From Plazaster borealis (taxonomy: Eukaryota; Echinodermata; Asteroidea; Forcipulatida; Labidiasteridae), in NCBI GenBank assembly GCA_021014325.1, contig CM037460.1:23598544-23662543 (forward strand): 64,000 nt of DNA, in the 5' to 3' direction. The translations under genes and the position numbers were made by a program. Below are positions 24,931 to 35,468 of this stretch, piece after piece; within the stretch, counting starts at the first letter, position 1; the number at the start of each line of letters is the position of its first letter. A model generated the notes under the pieces. The model saw only the letters and a program-made list of their open reading frames with translations. It had not been told where the DNA came from and did not search any database.

Positions 24931-25497
24931 AGTTTTTACAACTTCACAAGCGCTACACAGAGTGTAGCCCCATTTGAACTGGACTTCCGGTTCAAACCGA
25001 AAGATGAACTTTTACATTTAATTTTGTTTTCTTCTTTTCTTAATACTTATTCTTCTTTTTCTCCCCGTCGCTTTTCCGCTAACAAAAGTACACTTCACAA
25101 GCACATATAAACTTGAAACTTCACAAACTTCAGATATAGGTTTTCGGGATGGTGACATCATCGATGATGTTATAACACTAAATCAATGTTTAATATTTAG
25201 AAAAATCATATCTGGAGAACCATAATTGCTAAACACAAGATCTTTGGACCGTGTGAAGGACCCTGGAGTATTTTTAAAATCTCACACAAAGTTCGACCCC
25301 CTGTGATATTTCTTCCGTTTAATTGTTTTTAATTTATGTTTTGTTTTTTTATTTTGTTTGTAAAACTCGCAAAAGTAATGAGTATACAGTGCTTCAAACA
25401 GATCGGGAAAGGGTTAAAACCAAATTATAAAAACAAACCGAACACCGTTTGTTTGTAAGTTACAAACAAGATAAGTCTAGTTTTTTCTTTTTCTTCG

Positions 25498-25529
<32 letters not shown>

Positions 25530-26630
25530 CTCAGCGTCCCTTGTCCGCTAACAAAAGCACTCTTTCCAAACTCATATGAACTTGAAACTTCACATACAGT
25601 AATATACCTATTAGGAGATGAAACCGCTTTAGTTACGTCATGATGACGTTATCAGGTGTCAAATTACAAGCCATTTAAGGTAAAAAAGTGACCATATGCA
25701 AATGCCTGTATGTCTCCGAATATAACAGCTATGGTATTGATATTTGGGCATATGACAGATACAGACAAGGGCAACATTTGAAAAGTTAACGCCAAATTGA
25801 TATGACCTTTACTTCCGGTCACTGTGAAAGGTCAAAGTTTGCCTTTGTGATTTTCTTTAAAAACACATTTTCCGGCAAAAATTCAATTTTCTGTATATCA
25901 GATCAACTTCAAATTTACACCATGTAAGGACCTTGGTAAAACCTCAATCAAGTAGTTATGACGTCATGATGACGTCATCAAGTGTTGAAATACAGTAAAT
26001 CAAAGTTTAATCATTTAAAAATTCATAACTCAAGAAGTACTTCAGCTATTATAACAATCTATACATCATCGGAGAGGTCTTGACAAATGTAGCAAATACT
26101 ACACGAGGTCTTATACCGTTTGACCTTGTCTTCCTGTTCAAACCGGAAGTTGAAAACTTAACAATTCATACTTTAAGAAATACTCGTACTTTTTACATAC
26201 ACATTACTCACAATTTTTGCATCATGTTGTAGATTATTAAGCCTTCTCAAACTTTTCCACAGAGATGTTACCTTTTTGACCTTCACTTATGGTTGAAATC
26301 GGGTATACATTGACCCGCTGTCGAACCGCGGGAAAAAAATGCATTGAGTACACACACAATACGGGATCTAAACCAGTACACGGTGAGCAGCTGCTTGCTC
26401 TATTGAATCAACCGCAAGGTTCAAAGTCCTTCAAACATGCTTGTAGTCTCTTTTCAAGGTTCGCGCAACCTGATTTTGACATTACGCTTTGTTAGTCTCT
26501 AAAACAGCCGTCCGTGCAAACCTCGCTAACAATCAAATGTCAGATTTTTTAAAAATTCATAATTCAAGAACTACACAACCGATTTTCAAACTTTTTTCAG
26601 TTATAAAATCCTTGGGCATTAAAGATTAGC
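24931..26630. repeat. Satellite block Y, second copy, with hairpin head
   Basis: Hairpin head at about 25,437 (TTGTTTGTAA..TTACAAACAA), a (CTT)n run at 25,498-25,533, then block Y matching 23,280-24,420 with scattered substitutions. Confidence 0.75.
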
Positions 26631-27345
26631 CTTGGGTAACCGTGACCTCATGTTGACCTTTACTTCCGGGTCAACCGGAAGTGAGACCATATCTCAAGAA
26701 CTACACAACCGATTTCAAACTTGTTTTCAGTTATAGACTTCTTGGGCATTGGAGATTAGCCTTGGGTAACCGTGACCCCATGTTGACCTTAACTTCCGGG
26801 TCAACCGGAAGTGGGACCATATCTCAAGAACTACACAACCGATTTTCAAACTGTTTTCAGTTATAGACTCCTTGGGAATTGGAGATTAGCCTTGGGTAAC
26901 CGTCACCGCATGTTGACCTTTACTTCTGGGTCAACCGGAAGTGAGACCATATTTCCAAGAACTACACAACCGATTTTCAAACTTTTTTCAGTTATAGACT
27001 CCTTGGGCATTGGAGATTAGCCTTGGTAACCATGACCCCATGTTGACCTTTACTTCCGGGTCATTCGGAAGTGACACCATATCTAAAGAACTCCACAACC
27101 GATTTTGAAACTTTTTCAGTTATAGACTCCTAATGGTCATGTGAGATTAACCTTGGGTTACCGTGACCCCATGTTGACCTTTACTTCCGGGTCAACCGGA
27201 AGTGAGACTATATTTCAAGAACTACACAACCGATTTTCAATTTTTTTTCTTCAGTTAAGACTCCTTTGGCATTGGAGATTAGCCTTGGGTAATCGTGACC
27301 CCATGTTGACCTTTACTTCCGGGTCAACCGGAAGATTTGACCACA
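26631..27345. repeat. ~129-bp tandem satellite, array 2
   Basis: Six units of the same repeat as 24,421-24,930, again with paired ACTTCCGG / CCGGAAGT. Confidence 0.85.
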
Positions 27346-28690
27346 TTTTTGACCTTGACTTTCGATTCAAATAAAGAATGTTTGATTCTTGAATTATGAG
27401 ACATTTACCATAAATACATGCATGATAAGTTTCAATTCGAGGACCACCGACACGAGCACCTGTTTTTGTGATCTCACAAAAACTCAATATTTAGTTCTTC
27501 ATACTTCTTCTTCTTCTTCTTCTTCTCAGCGTCCCTTGTCCGCTAACAAAAGCACCTTTCCCAAACGCGTATGAACTTGAAACTTCACACACAGTTAGAT
27601 ATTCATTGGGAGAAGAAACCGTTTGAGTTACATCATGATGACGTCAGCCTTTCTTAAATTATTAAAATTCAAAGTTTATTATTTCAAAAAATCATAACTT
27701 TTGATCTACATAATGGATTCTTACAATCGACACATCATCGGAAAGGTCGTTAACAACTCCGTAAACGCCTTACAGACATGACCCCATTTTGATCTCGTCC
27801 ACTGGCATTAAAGTGCACGTTTGTGTTGACCCACTTTGATAACGCGAGATAGTGTAATAGCTCGTGTACAGATAGATGTACATTGAACGTGTAGTTCAGT
27901 TTACATCAACTACATGTAGGAATACATTTAGCATCGCTGCATGTCACCTTGTATATTGCGCAGCCCGGCATAAAGATAATCCATGTAATACTTGAAAAAT
28001 TCGTAACTCCTGAACCACACATTGGATTTTTACAATCTATACATCATCTGAAAGGTCTTTATAAAACCTAAAATACGCTACACTTATTGTGACCCCGTTT
28101 GACCCTGACTTCCGGTTCAAAGCGGAAGTTGCAATTTAATGTTTCAAAATTCATAATCCCTGAACCACACAATGGATTTTTACAATCTATACATCATTGG
28201 ACAAGTATGTAACAACTTAACAAACGATTTACAGAATGTGACCCCAATTGACCTTTACTTCCTGTTCAACCCGGAAGATGAAATTTAATATTTGAAAAAA
28301 TCAGAACTCCTGAACCACACATTGGATTTTTATCATCTATACATCATCAGACAGGGCTCCAAAGATTTAAGCAACGCTACACACTGTGACCTCATTTGAC
28401 CTTGACTTCTGGTTCAAACCGGAAAGTGAAAGTTAATGTTTCAACAAATAGTTGGAGGTTTACAATCCATACATCATCTAAATCATCTTCATAAACTAAA
28501 CGCGCTACACAAAATGTGACCCCTATTTGACCTTGACTTCCGGTCCAAACCGGAAGTTGATGTAATTTTTTTTGAAAAATTCATAACTCCTGGACCAGGC
28601 ATTGGATTGATAAGGTAGAATGTTTATTCATTCAATCACTCCCCACGAACACCTTGTTTTTGTCACATGACAAAAACTCAATCTCTAGTT
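27346..28690. repeat. Satellite block X, second copy
   Basis: Hairpin head at 27,451 (cacctgtttttgtgatctcacaaaaactc), then block X matching 22,370-23,265, ending in another hairpin head at 28,643. Confidence 0.75.
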
Positions 28691-28792
28691 ATAGTATGTA
28701 CATGTTTTTGTTTTCTTTTGGCTGTTGGCCGTTGTTCGAGCTTGACGCAATGAAGATGAATATGAACACTTGTAAGTGTAAGTGTTCATTAT

Positions 28793-29697
28793 TTACAGAA
28801 GCCGCGGACAGCAGTAAACTCGACCAGAGGGGTCTGGCCTCGGAGTGTGTGCCACGATGCCTCCATAACACTCATCTGCGGTCCCTTTAGAAGGACCACA
28901 TCCGTCACTGTACAGTTTCGCATCGTGGTTGGGCTCTGAAAAATAAAGCCAGAGTAACAAGAGGTTGCCGGGTTGGTTACGAGGTTGACGGTACCCTTGC
29001 AGATAGGCTTCTTTCAACTCAGCAAGGGTACATATGTGAGCTTCCAGAGCAGAGCAAGCACTCGCCATCCCATCACGGTCTTCCTTAGCGTACACCTCTT
29101 GTGTGATGATGGGGTCTCGAGGGCTCACTAGCCCGGGGCAGCACATGGCAGGAGAAGAACTCTCTTCACTCAGGACTGGGCAGCAGAAGGCTTGACCGGA
29201 GGGATCTGGCCTAGGCACATTAAGAAAAGGCCCTCATAGCACTCTGAGTAAACCACACAAAGATCGTTAATGAGCAGTCGAACGTCGCGGTTGGGTATCG
29301 AGAAATATAACCATAGGCTGCTGTCAGGTTGTCGATAGCCTCTCATGTATGCCTCCTTCAACTCGGCCAGTGTACAAAGGTGGGAGTCTAAATCAGAGCA
29401 AGCCTTTGCCTGCCCATCACGGTCAGCAACATCGTAGCTCTCACTCGTAATGATTGGATGTATATCGTACTCTTGGTAGGTCAGTCCAGTCGCGTTCACT
29501 AGGATCTTCTTATCAGGTACAGAGTACCAGAAGCTGATAGCAGTAGGTATGTCTGGGTATTTGCTAGCCTTGTAGGCCTGACGTAACTCCCATGGTTGAC
29601 AGAGATGTTTGCCGGCTCTTTGACACTCAGCTGAAGCTGAGCCATGCGAATCTGAAGACATCATTAAGAAAGTACACTCAGTTTTCAAATACCGCAC
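28793..29697 (-). pseudogene. Second copy of the Cys-rich three-repeat gene, frame-broken
   Basis: Paralogue of 6721-7626 with the same three HLC-x(2)-[WA]EL repeats and CC tails. The frame changes at about 29,220, between the second repeat and its C-rich tail, where a few bases differ from copy 1, so one frame runs 29,170-29,697 and the next 28,793-29,218. On the other hand this copy keeps the intact 5' exon edge: the sequence next to the acceptor at 29,697-29,702 includes the 11 bases missing in copy 1 and joins in frame to the upstream exon at about 29,742-29,797 (donor GAG|GTATGT). Each copy therefore has a different defect. A sequencing error at 29,220 is the main alternative. Confidence 0.6.
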
Positions 29698-29741
29698 TAA
29701 GTGAGCACATATTACATTGCAAATTAAAAAAAGACATGTAC

Positions 29742-29797
29742 ATACCTCTTATCTTGGTTTGGAATAGCTGAAGCTGTTTCATAAAGCCCGGCTGTAA
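29742..29797 (-). CDS. Upstream exon of the second Cys-rich gene copy
   Basis: Encodes MKQLQQFQTKIR-like sequence ending at a GT donor, as at 7683-7740. Conservation of exon and donor between the duplicates supports it as a real exon. Confidence 0.5.
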
Positions 29798-30255
29798 ATC
29801 AAAGGAAATAAAACGGGCGCAGGTCAAATGGGATACACACTAAAGGGATAATTCTACCACCATCTATGTTTTGTGTTGTTACAAAAAGTGTGTGTGTGTG
29901 TATTTTAGACTTTTCCATATTGGGGGGGGGGGGAGGGGCACAATGTGCCCACATTGACCTATTTAACCGGACATTCATTGTATACATTATGTTTGAAACT
30001 CATTGTGGATTAAAACAAATATCGTAAAATAGTTATTATCTTGGTAAAACTGTAATGTTAATTTTTTTACCAGCTTAGGTTAATAGAGATGTACAAAATA
30101 TCCGATAAAATATTGTTAATGCTCACAAAATCGCAAATTTAAGGGTGACAAAGTGTGTGAAACTTCCTGAATGTGTCCGTCTGTTATGGTCTGAATAACT
30201 GAATCATTGCGACCAATGAGGAAGTTTTTCGTTGTGACGTCATATTCCCGCGTCA
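29798..30255. other. Duplicated spacer ending at an insertion point
   Basis: Parallels 7741-8740 with indels. Collinearity stops after gacgtcatattcccgcgtca at about 30,255 and resumes at 31,945, matching 8740 onward. Confidence 0.6.
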
Positions 30256-30328
30256 GACCCAATAAGCCTTTATGAAGTATGGTTGCCCACTAGAGGGCGC
30301 CCTTTCATTTGGGTAAACACAATTCAAG

Positions 30329-31944
30329 ATGGCTGATGTTGTTGACAGTCCTGATACTGCCACGCCCACTGGCAGTGGCACCGTTCAGCAGGTGAGTTAT
30401 TTCATCGAGCAAGGGTATTACTAGAGTAACATTTTAACTACATTGTTTTACATTTATATAAATTGGTTACAGGCATTGAGAAAATTATTAAATTACAACG
30501 ATTTGTATACAATAAGTGATTTTCTGATCCATTTGGTTGGGCTTTGTTTAGTAGCTACGATAATTTATATGATACATAGACATTCATTACTGAACTGTAC
30601 TGGACTGCTGGCCAGCCCAGGCGGTACTTTGAATGACGGTCATTCACTAGTTTGACATTAGGCTGCCCATGGTCAAATTATATTTCCCTGTTTTATGTTT
30701 ACACACAAAAAAATTGCTATTTAAATCTGGGTTTGTTGCTTTTTACTTTTAAGTTTTATAAATATAAGTTCTATCTAGCTAGTCGCACAAGGACTCGCTC
30801 TAAATAAATATGTGACTGTGATGTGAGTGTATAAATATACATACTGTGTAACTGTGTAACTGTAACTGTCAGGTTAACTGTAGTGTTAGTTTTTGTGTCA
30901 TATTTATTATTTGTGAAGAAAACTGAGCAAATTTTAATGTGTTACTAAATTACTAGTAATTAGCTTGTGACTCTCCTAAAACAGATTTTCCCAGAGAAGC
31001 TTAAGCTGCCGGAGCTAAAAAACTGGTTAAATGTCAACAATATTGCATATCACCACACATGGAGGAAGCTGAAATTTGTTCAAAGGTAAGAACCTCAATG
31101 TTATTTGAACCCCTTTTTAGGTGAGAGGCTGTTATAAATAACAGTTATCAACATTTTCACAAGCATACAAACTGTATGCTTTTCAGGACTCCCCTTCCCC
31201 TGACAAAAATGTTCAAAAATAAATGTTAAATTCTTTCATGCTAGCATTTTTTATAATAGGAGGATGCTGCAGTAAGCAGAGCCATGAAGTGTGCCCGGCT
31301 TAAGGGAGTAAAAGGAGTAAATACAAAACTTCAACATTTATTTTACAATTTTGTTTTTCAGAGTAAAAGATGCTATTGCAGACGGATGTCGGCCATTAAC
31401 TCCCAAGAAGGACACAGTGTCATCTTCAGAGTGCACTAAAGTAAAATATCCTGCAACTGGCACAGGATGGACAAAATCTCTTGTTAATGTAAAGGTCACC
31501 CTCAAGATGGTTGATGAGTACACAGCACTGCACAATACCAGCAGCACGTTTCAACGTGAAGACCTGTCAGCACCAAGTGTAAAACTGAAGGCTTTTAAAT
31601 TTGCTACTGAAGGTTACTGCACTAATATTACCACATATCAGTCAGTGCACACTGTGTTTTGTACTAGTCGATGTTTTCACTCATTTAAAAAAAATGAGAC
31701 CGCACATGTAGTCAAATGTGCACTTGGCAAGGGCCAAGTACAGCATGGGGAATGCACTTGCCGTGCAGGAGATGGTGATCACTGCAATCACGTTTTGGCC
31801 TTGTTATATTCTCTCTGTATGTTCACTGATAACAAACTGATTACAGTGCCAGATGATATTACTTGCACTTCAATGTTGCAAAAATGGCATAAACCACGAG
31901 GAAAGAACATCTACCCTGAACCTGTTGACCAAACTCTGCTCCTC
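30329..31944 (+). pseudogene. 5' part of a SWIM zinc-finger protein gene, truncated
   Basis: Three exons can be read: 30,329-30,391 (starts ATGGCTGATGTTG, donor CAG|GTGAGT), 30,985-31,085 (acceptor ACAG, donor AG|GTAAGA) and 31,362 onward (acceptor TTTTTCAG). Phases agree. Exon 3 contains CTC-x(6)-HCNHV (about 31,753-31,795), the C-x-C-x(n)-C-x-H signature of a SWIM zinc finger, followed by a WHKPRG motif. In invertebrates this arrangement is common in proteins that continue into a YqaJ-like nuclease domain. Here the coding sequence stops matching a gene at about 31,944, where it abuts duplicated MITE-like sequence (cagcaggttacttg in copy 1 at 8746). The nuclease part is absent, so the gene is probably non-functional. 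Confidence 0.65.
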
Positions 31945-32194
31945 ACCGGCAGGTTACTTGGGTCTGACCCGGGTGAGCTTCGACCACGACATCAAAGCTA
32001 CTCGAACTGGGGGCAGACATGATTCGACCCGTGAAGCTAATCAAACGCACCCAATATTAAAATCTGAAAGGGGCCTATCGTTACCATGACAGCCGTTTAT
32101 TTGTTTACATTGTAATTTCCTTTTTACATTATAGTGCACTGCATCTTACGCGTATTTCCCGCCTGTAGATCTGTTGATCAAAGCTGGCGGCCAT

Positions 32195-32198
32195 ACTT
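32195..32198. other. Target-site duplication ACTT, left
   Basis: ACTT precedes the element at 32,199 and is repeated at 38,308-38,311. The empty sites at 8996-8999 and 40,392-40,395 have it once. Confidence 0.85.
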
Positions 32199-33463
32199 CG
32201 TCGCTGGTCCCACGAACTGACCTATCTCACTTTTTGGCGAAAATTAGTTTTTTATATATTTGGATTACAAAAGTGAAGTCTTAATTTTTTTTCAAAATTT
32301 TGGGACGAAACCTTATCTCAAATTGTTGTTTACAGTAGTAAACAAAAGCGACGCATTGTCAATAATGATAATTTGGGGCTCACAAAGTGACGTATCACGA
32401 TAGGTCACTTCGTGGGATCAGACTGCCCTGTTACGCGCAGTTCACGAAGTGACTTACATGAATATTTACATAATATTCTTTTTCAAGAGCCGTATTTTTT
32501 TTTTTTTTTTAAGATCATTTTTTATAAATATATTGTTAAAATTACGTATCATGAGTTGTGCTGCTGCAAATAAAACCTTGTAACCTGTATTTTTGTGAAT
32601 GAATCAAACAAAATCATATAAAATACTATTTCTATGGAGGACGCGGGTCTGGTATTTGAACGTAATGCACACTAACATTGTGTATGTGTGGAATGGGAGC
32701 TGTCCAAGTTAACAACGACATGGCGGGTTATCATGTGAGTATATTTTCAATCAAAATATAACTTAAACTGTGTTAACGTTACGTTAACGTTTCGTTATTT
32801 AACCTAATTATGATAAATACTATAAAATCGGATGGCTTATTTGACAAATCAACGCTTAGATTTGGTCGGGCCATGTGTATGGGATGGCGGCGGGTGGTGG
32901 ATATTGAAAGAGAGTTTAAACTTTACTGGCCTTGTCCGACCTTGACCTTGGCTTGGCCTAGTAATAGTGTTTAGTCTTGTTAGTGTACTGTAATTTTATT
33001 CATGCTATCGTGTGACAAACGCCTGTAGATAGTATAACAATATTACCGATGTCAATTGTACTTTGTAGCCTCGGTCATGAAGTTACTGATGATGTCGTTT
33101 TGGCAGAAATTTGTCAAGATGGCTCATATTCATAATGCAGGCTAAATGATAAATATTAAATTTTTAAAACTCACTACAAACAACTTAACTTAGGAATGTT
33201 CCATGTTGTTGATACAAAAATTGATATAGTCTATGATTGTTAAGGCTATTTACTGGTTAATTTTCACAATTCATGGGATTATCCGGCTGGGAAGTGAAAG
33301 TAATTTTCCATTGAATTACTGCAGCACAAACAGTCTGGAAAGTGTTAAACAGTCATCCTGCAATGTGAAATTATAAAATAACTTAATGTTTTTTAGGACT
33401 AAGACATATGATAAAGAGTGACAAGCCTACTTGTTAACTTTTTAAAGTTTGTTTTTACCACAG

Positions 33464-35158
33464 CCTTGGACTCAACCCGGCTGAGCTAGCAATGGATGTT
33501 TTAGTGAGGTGGGCTGATAGGAGTCGAAATGTTGTGCTATCTGAACACCTGAAATTTCATCCCCCATTGAAACTTTACCAGACAGTTAAGATGAGGTGGG
33601 GGAGAGCATGGTGGAAGGGAACAGTGATAAACATGGAGGACACTGGAGGTAAGCTCTTGTCAGTGTCTGTTTACATTTTGCATTATTTCAGAGTTCTTCC
33701 TGCTACAGTATTTTTGAAAGCACAAACTACATGTAATTTGTTTCATTAATCAGACTGTTGTTTTCTTGCATTTTACAGAAACTGAGGACAGTGATAGTGA
33801 AGACGACATGCCTCTTAGCGCATTACTAGACCATGCAGCAGAGAGTGAGTTTTACTCTTATACCTAATCATCTTTTATTCGAACAATGGTTCTTTATTTT
33901 CAGGTGTAATGTAAAATGTAGGATTAAGTTGTTTTCTTTCTCCACATTAAACCATTATTGCATTATTCTGTTTCAGTCTATGAGGGTGACTCGGGGCATC
34001 AGCAGCATTCCCGAGGAGAATGCAACATTGGACGTTTCTGCATTGGACACCACACCACAAGACACCTCACCAGACATTGGACACCAAACAACATTGGACA
34101 CAACTGCTGAATCCCAAGAAAAGAATGCAGGAGAGAGTAAGTTCTGGATTAACTTGTTCCTGCTACTTTATGTTTGAAAGCACAAAGTATATGAAATTTG
34201 TTTCAATAATCAGTCCATGGTTTTTGGATTAATTCTACAGGAACTGAGGACAGGGATAGTGGTGAAGACGACATGCCTCTTAGCACATTACTAGGCCATG
34301 CAGCAGAGAGTAAGTTTTACTGTTATACCTAATCATCAATATTATGTGGTCTTTATTACAGTATTCTGTTATGTTTTTTTTTTTTTTTTTTAATGTTGCA
34401 ACTGAGCGTGCATATATCCAGATTCCTCACTAAGTCTAGTGTTACTTCTCAATTTGTGTATAGAAAGGGTCTTTTATTCGAACAATAGTTCTTTATTTTC
34501 AGGTGTAATGTAAAATGTAGGATTAAGTTGTTTTCTTTCTCCACATTAAACCATTATTGCATTATTCTGTTTCAGTCTATGAGGGTGACTCGGGGGGCAT
34601 CAGCAGCATTCCCGAGGAGAATGCAACTTTGGACATTACTGCATTGGACACAACACCACAAGAGCTTGAATCCCAACTGACCAACAATTCCTGTAAGAAA
34701 TACCTTGTTTTATTGTTTCTGCTAAAAGCAAAATAATTATGAAAGAAATTTGTTTATTTGAACGTTAACTATGGTTGACATTTCAGAAATTTGGGCTGTA
34801 TTCTGAAATTTGGGATTTCACTTTGAGAGTATATCGGAAATCTAATCTTTAAACTTGGGGGAAATACAGTCTCTCATTTCCGGAAATATGGGCTTCTTTG
34901 GGGAAAGTCTTGTACTAATATATGACCCCCACCCCCCACACACACATGAGCTACGTCACTGATCTATTCTTTTCTCACACTGCAGGCTCAAACCCATCAA
35001 TATCGGAATCTCAAACAACAACAATCCCCCCTGACCTCGAAGAAGCGCTATTTCCACAACAGGGTGTGGTCCAGAAGTGCTCAGATTTTACTTGTCAGGA
35101 GGACATCTTTGCAGCTTGCAGTAATTGTGACTGTCTGTTATGCTTTGAACATTTTTAA
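33464..35158 (+). CDS. 5' exons of the transposon gene (SH3/tudor-like and Cys-rich parts)
   Basis: Exons inferred from splice signals and matching phases: 33,464-33,648 (VLVRWADRS..KMRWGRAWWKGTVI, small beta-barrel-like), 33,779-33,844 (acidic), 33,977-34,136, 34,242-34,312, 34,576-34,692 and 34,986-35,158. The last encodes CSDFTC..ACSNCDCLLCFEHF, a metal-binding-like Cys cluster. Exons 33,779/33,977 and 34,242/34,576 are a tandem duplication of one exon pair. In the first pair the second exon lacks two G residues (TCGGGGC vs TCGGGGGGC) and would shift frame, so only the second pair may be used. A stop after CFEHF at 35,156 and a frame change near 35,375 separate these exons from the long frame downstream. 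Confidence 0.5.
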
Positions 35159-35468
35159 GGTCCAGCAATACTTGTGAGTCTCACAATACATTTTCTGCAC
35201 TACTTAATTTAAGCAATGTGTCAACTCCAGTTGTTAATATCGAACATAACTTAAAGTCAGCTTCATCCAGTGCAAATATCACAGTTCCTCTGCAACCAGA
35301 GAACTTTATTGTGGAAGGAGAACCACAGATAGAGATGGATTTGAACGGGACTCCCCTGAAATCCAATCAAAACAAGCCAAGAATAAAACCGTAAAAGAAA
35401 AACGAAACAGTGGAGATGCCTACCATTCGGAAAAGTCAGACAGGTTAAAGGCGGCACGAAAAACTCAA

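Noticed and set aside
24425..27374. Repeated ~70-90 codon frames with GHWRLALGNRDPM
   Set aside because: Translations of the ~129-bp satellite, which is close to a multiple of three.
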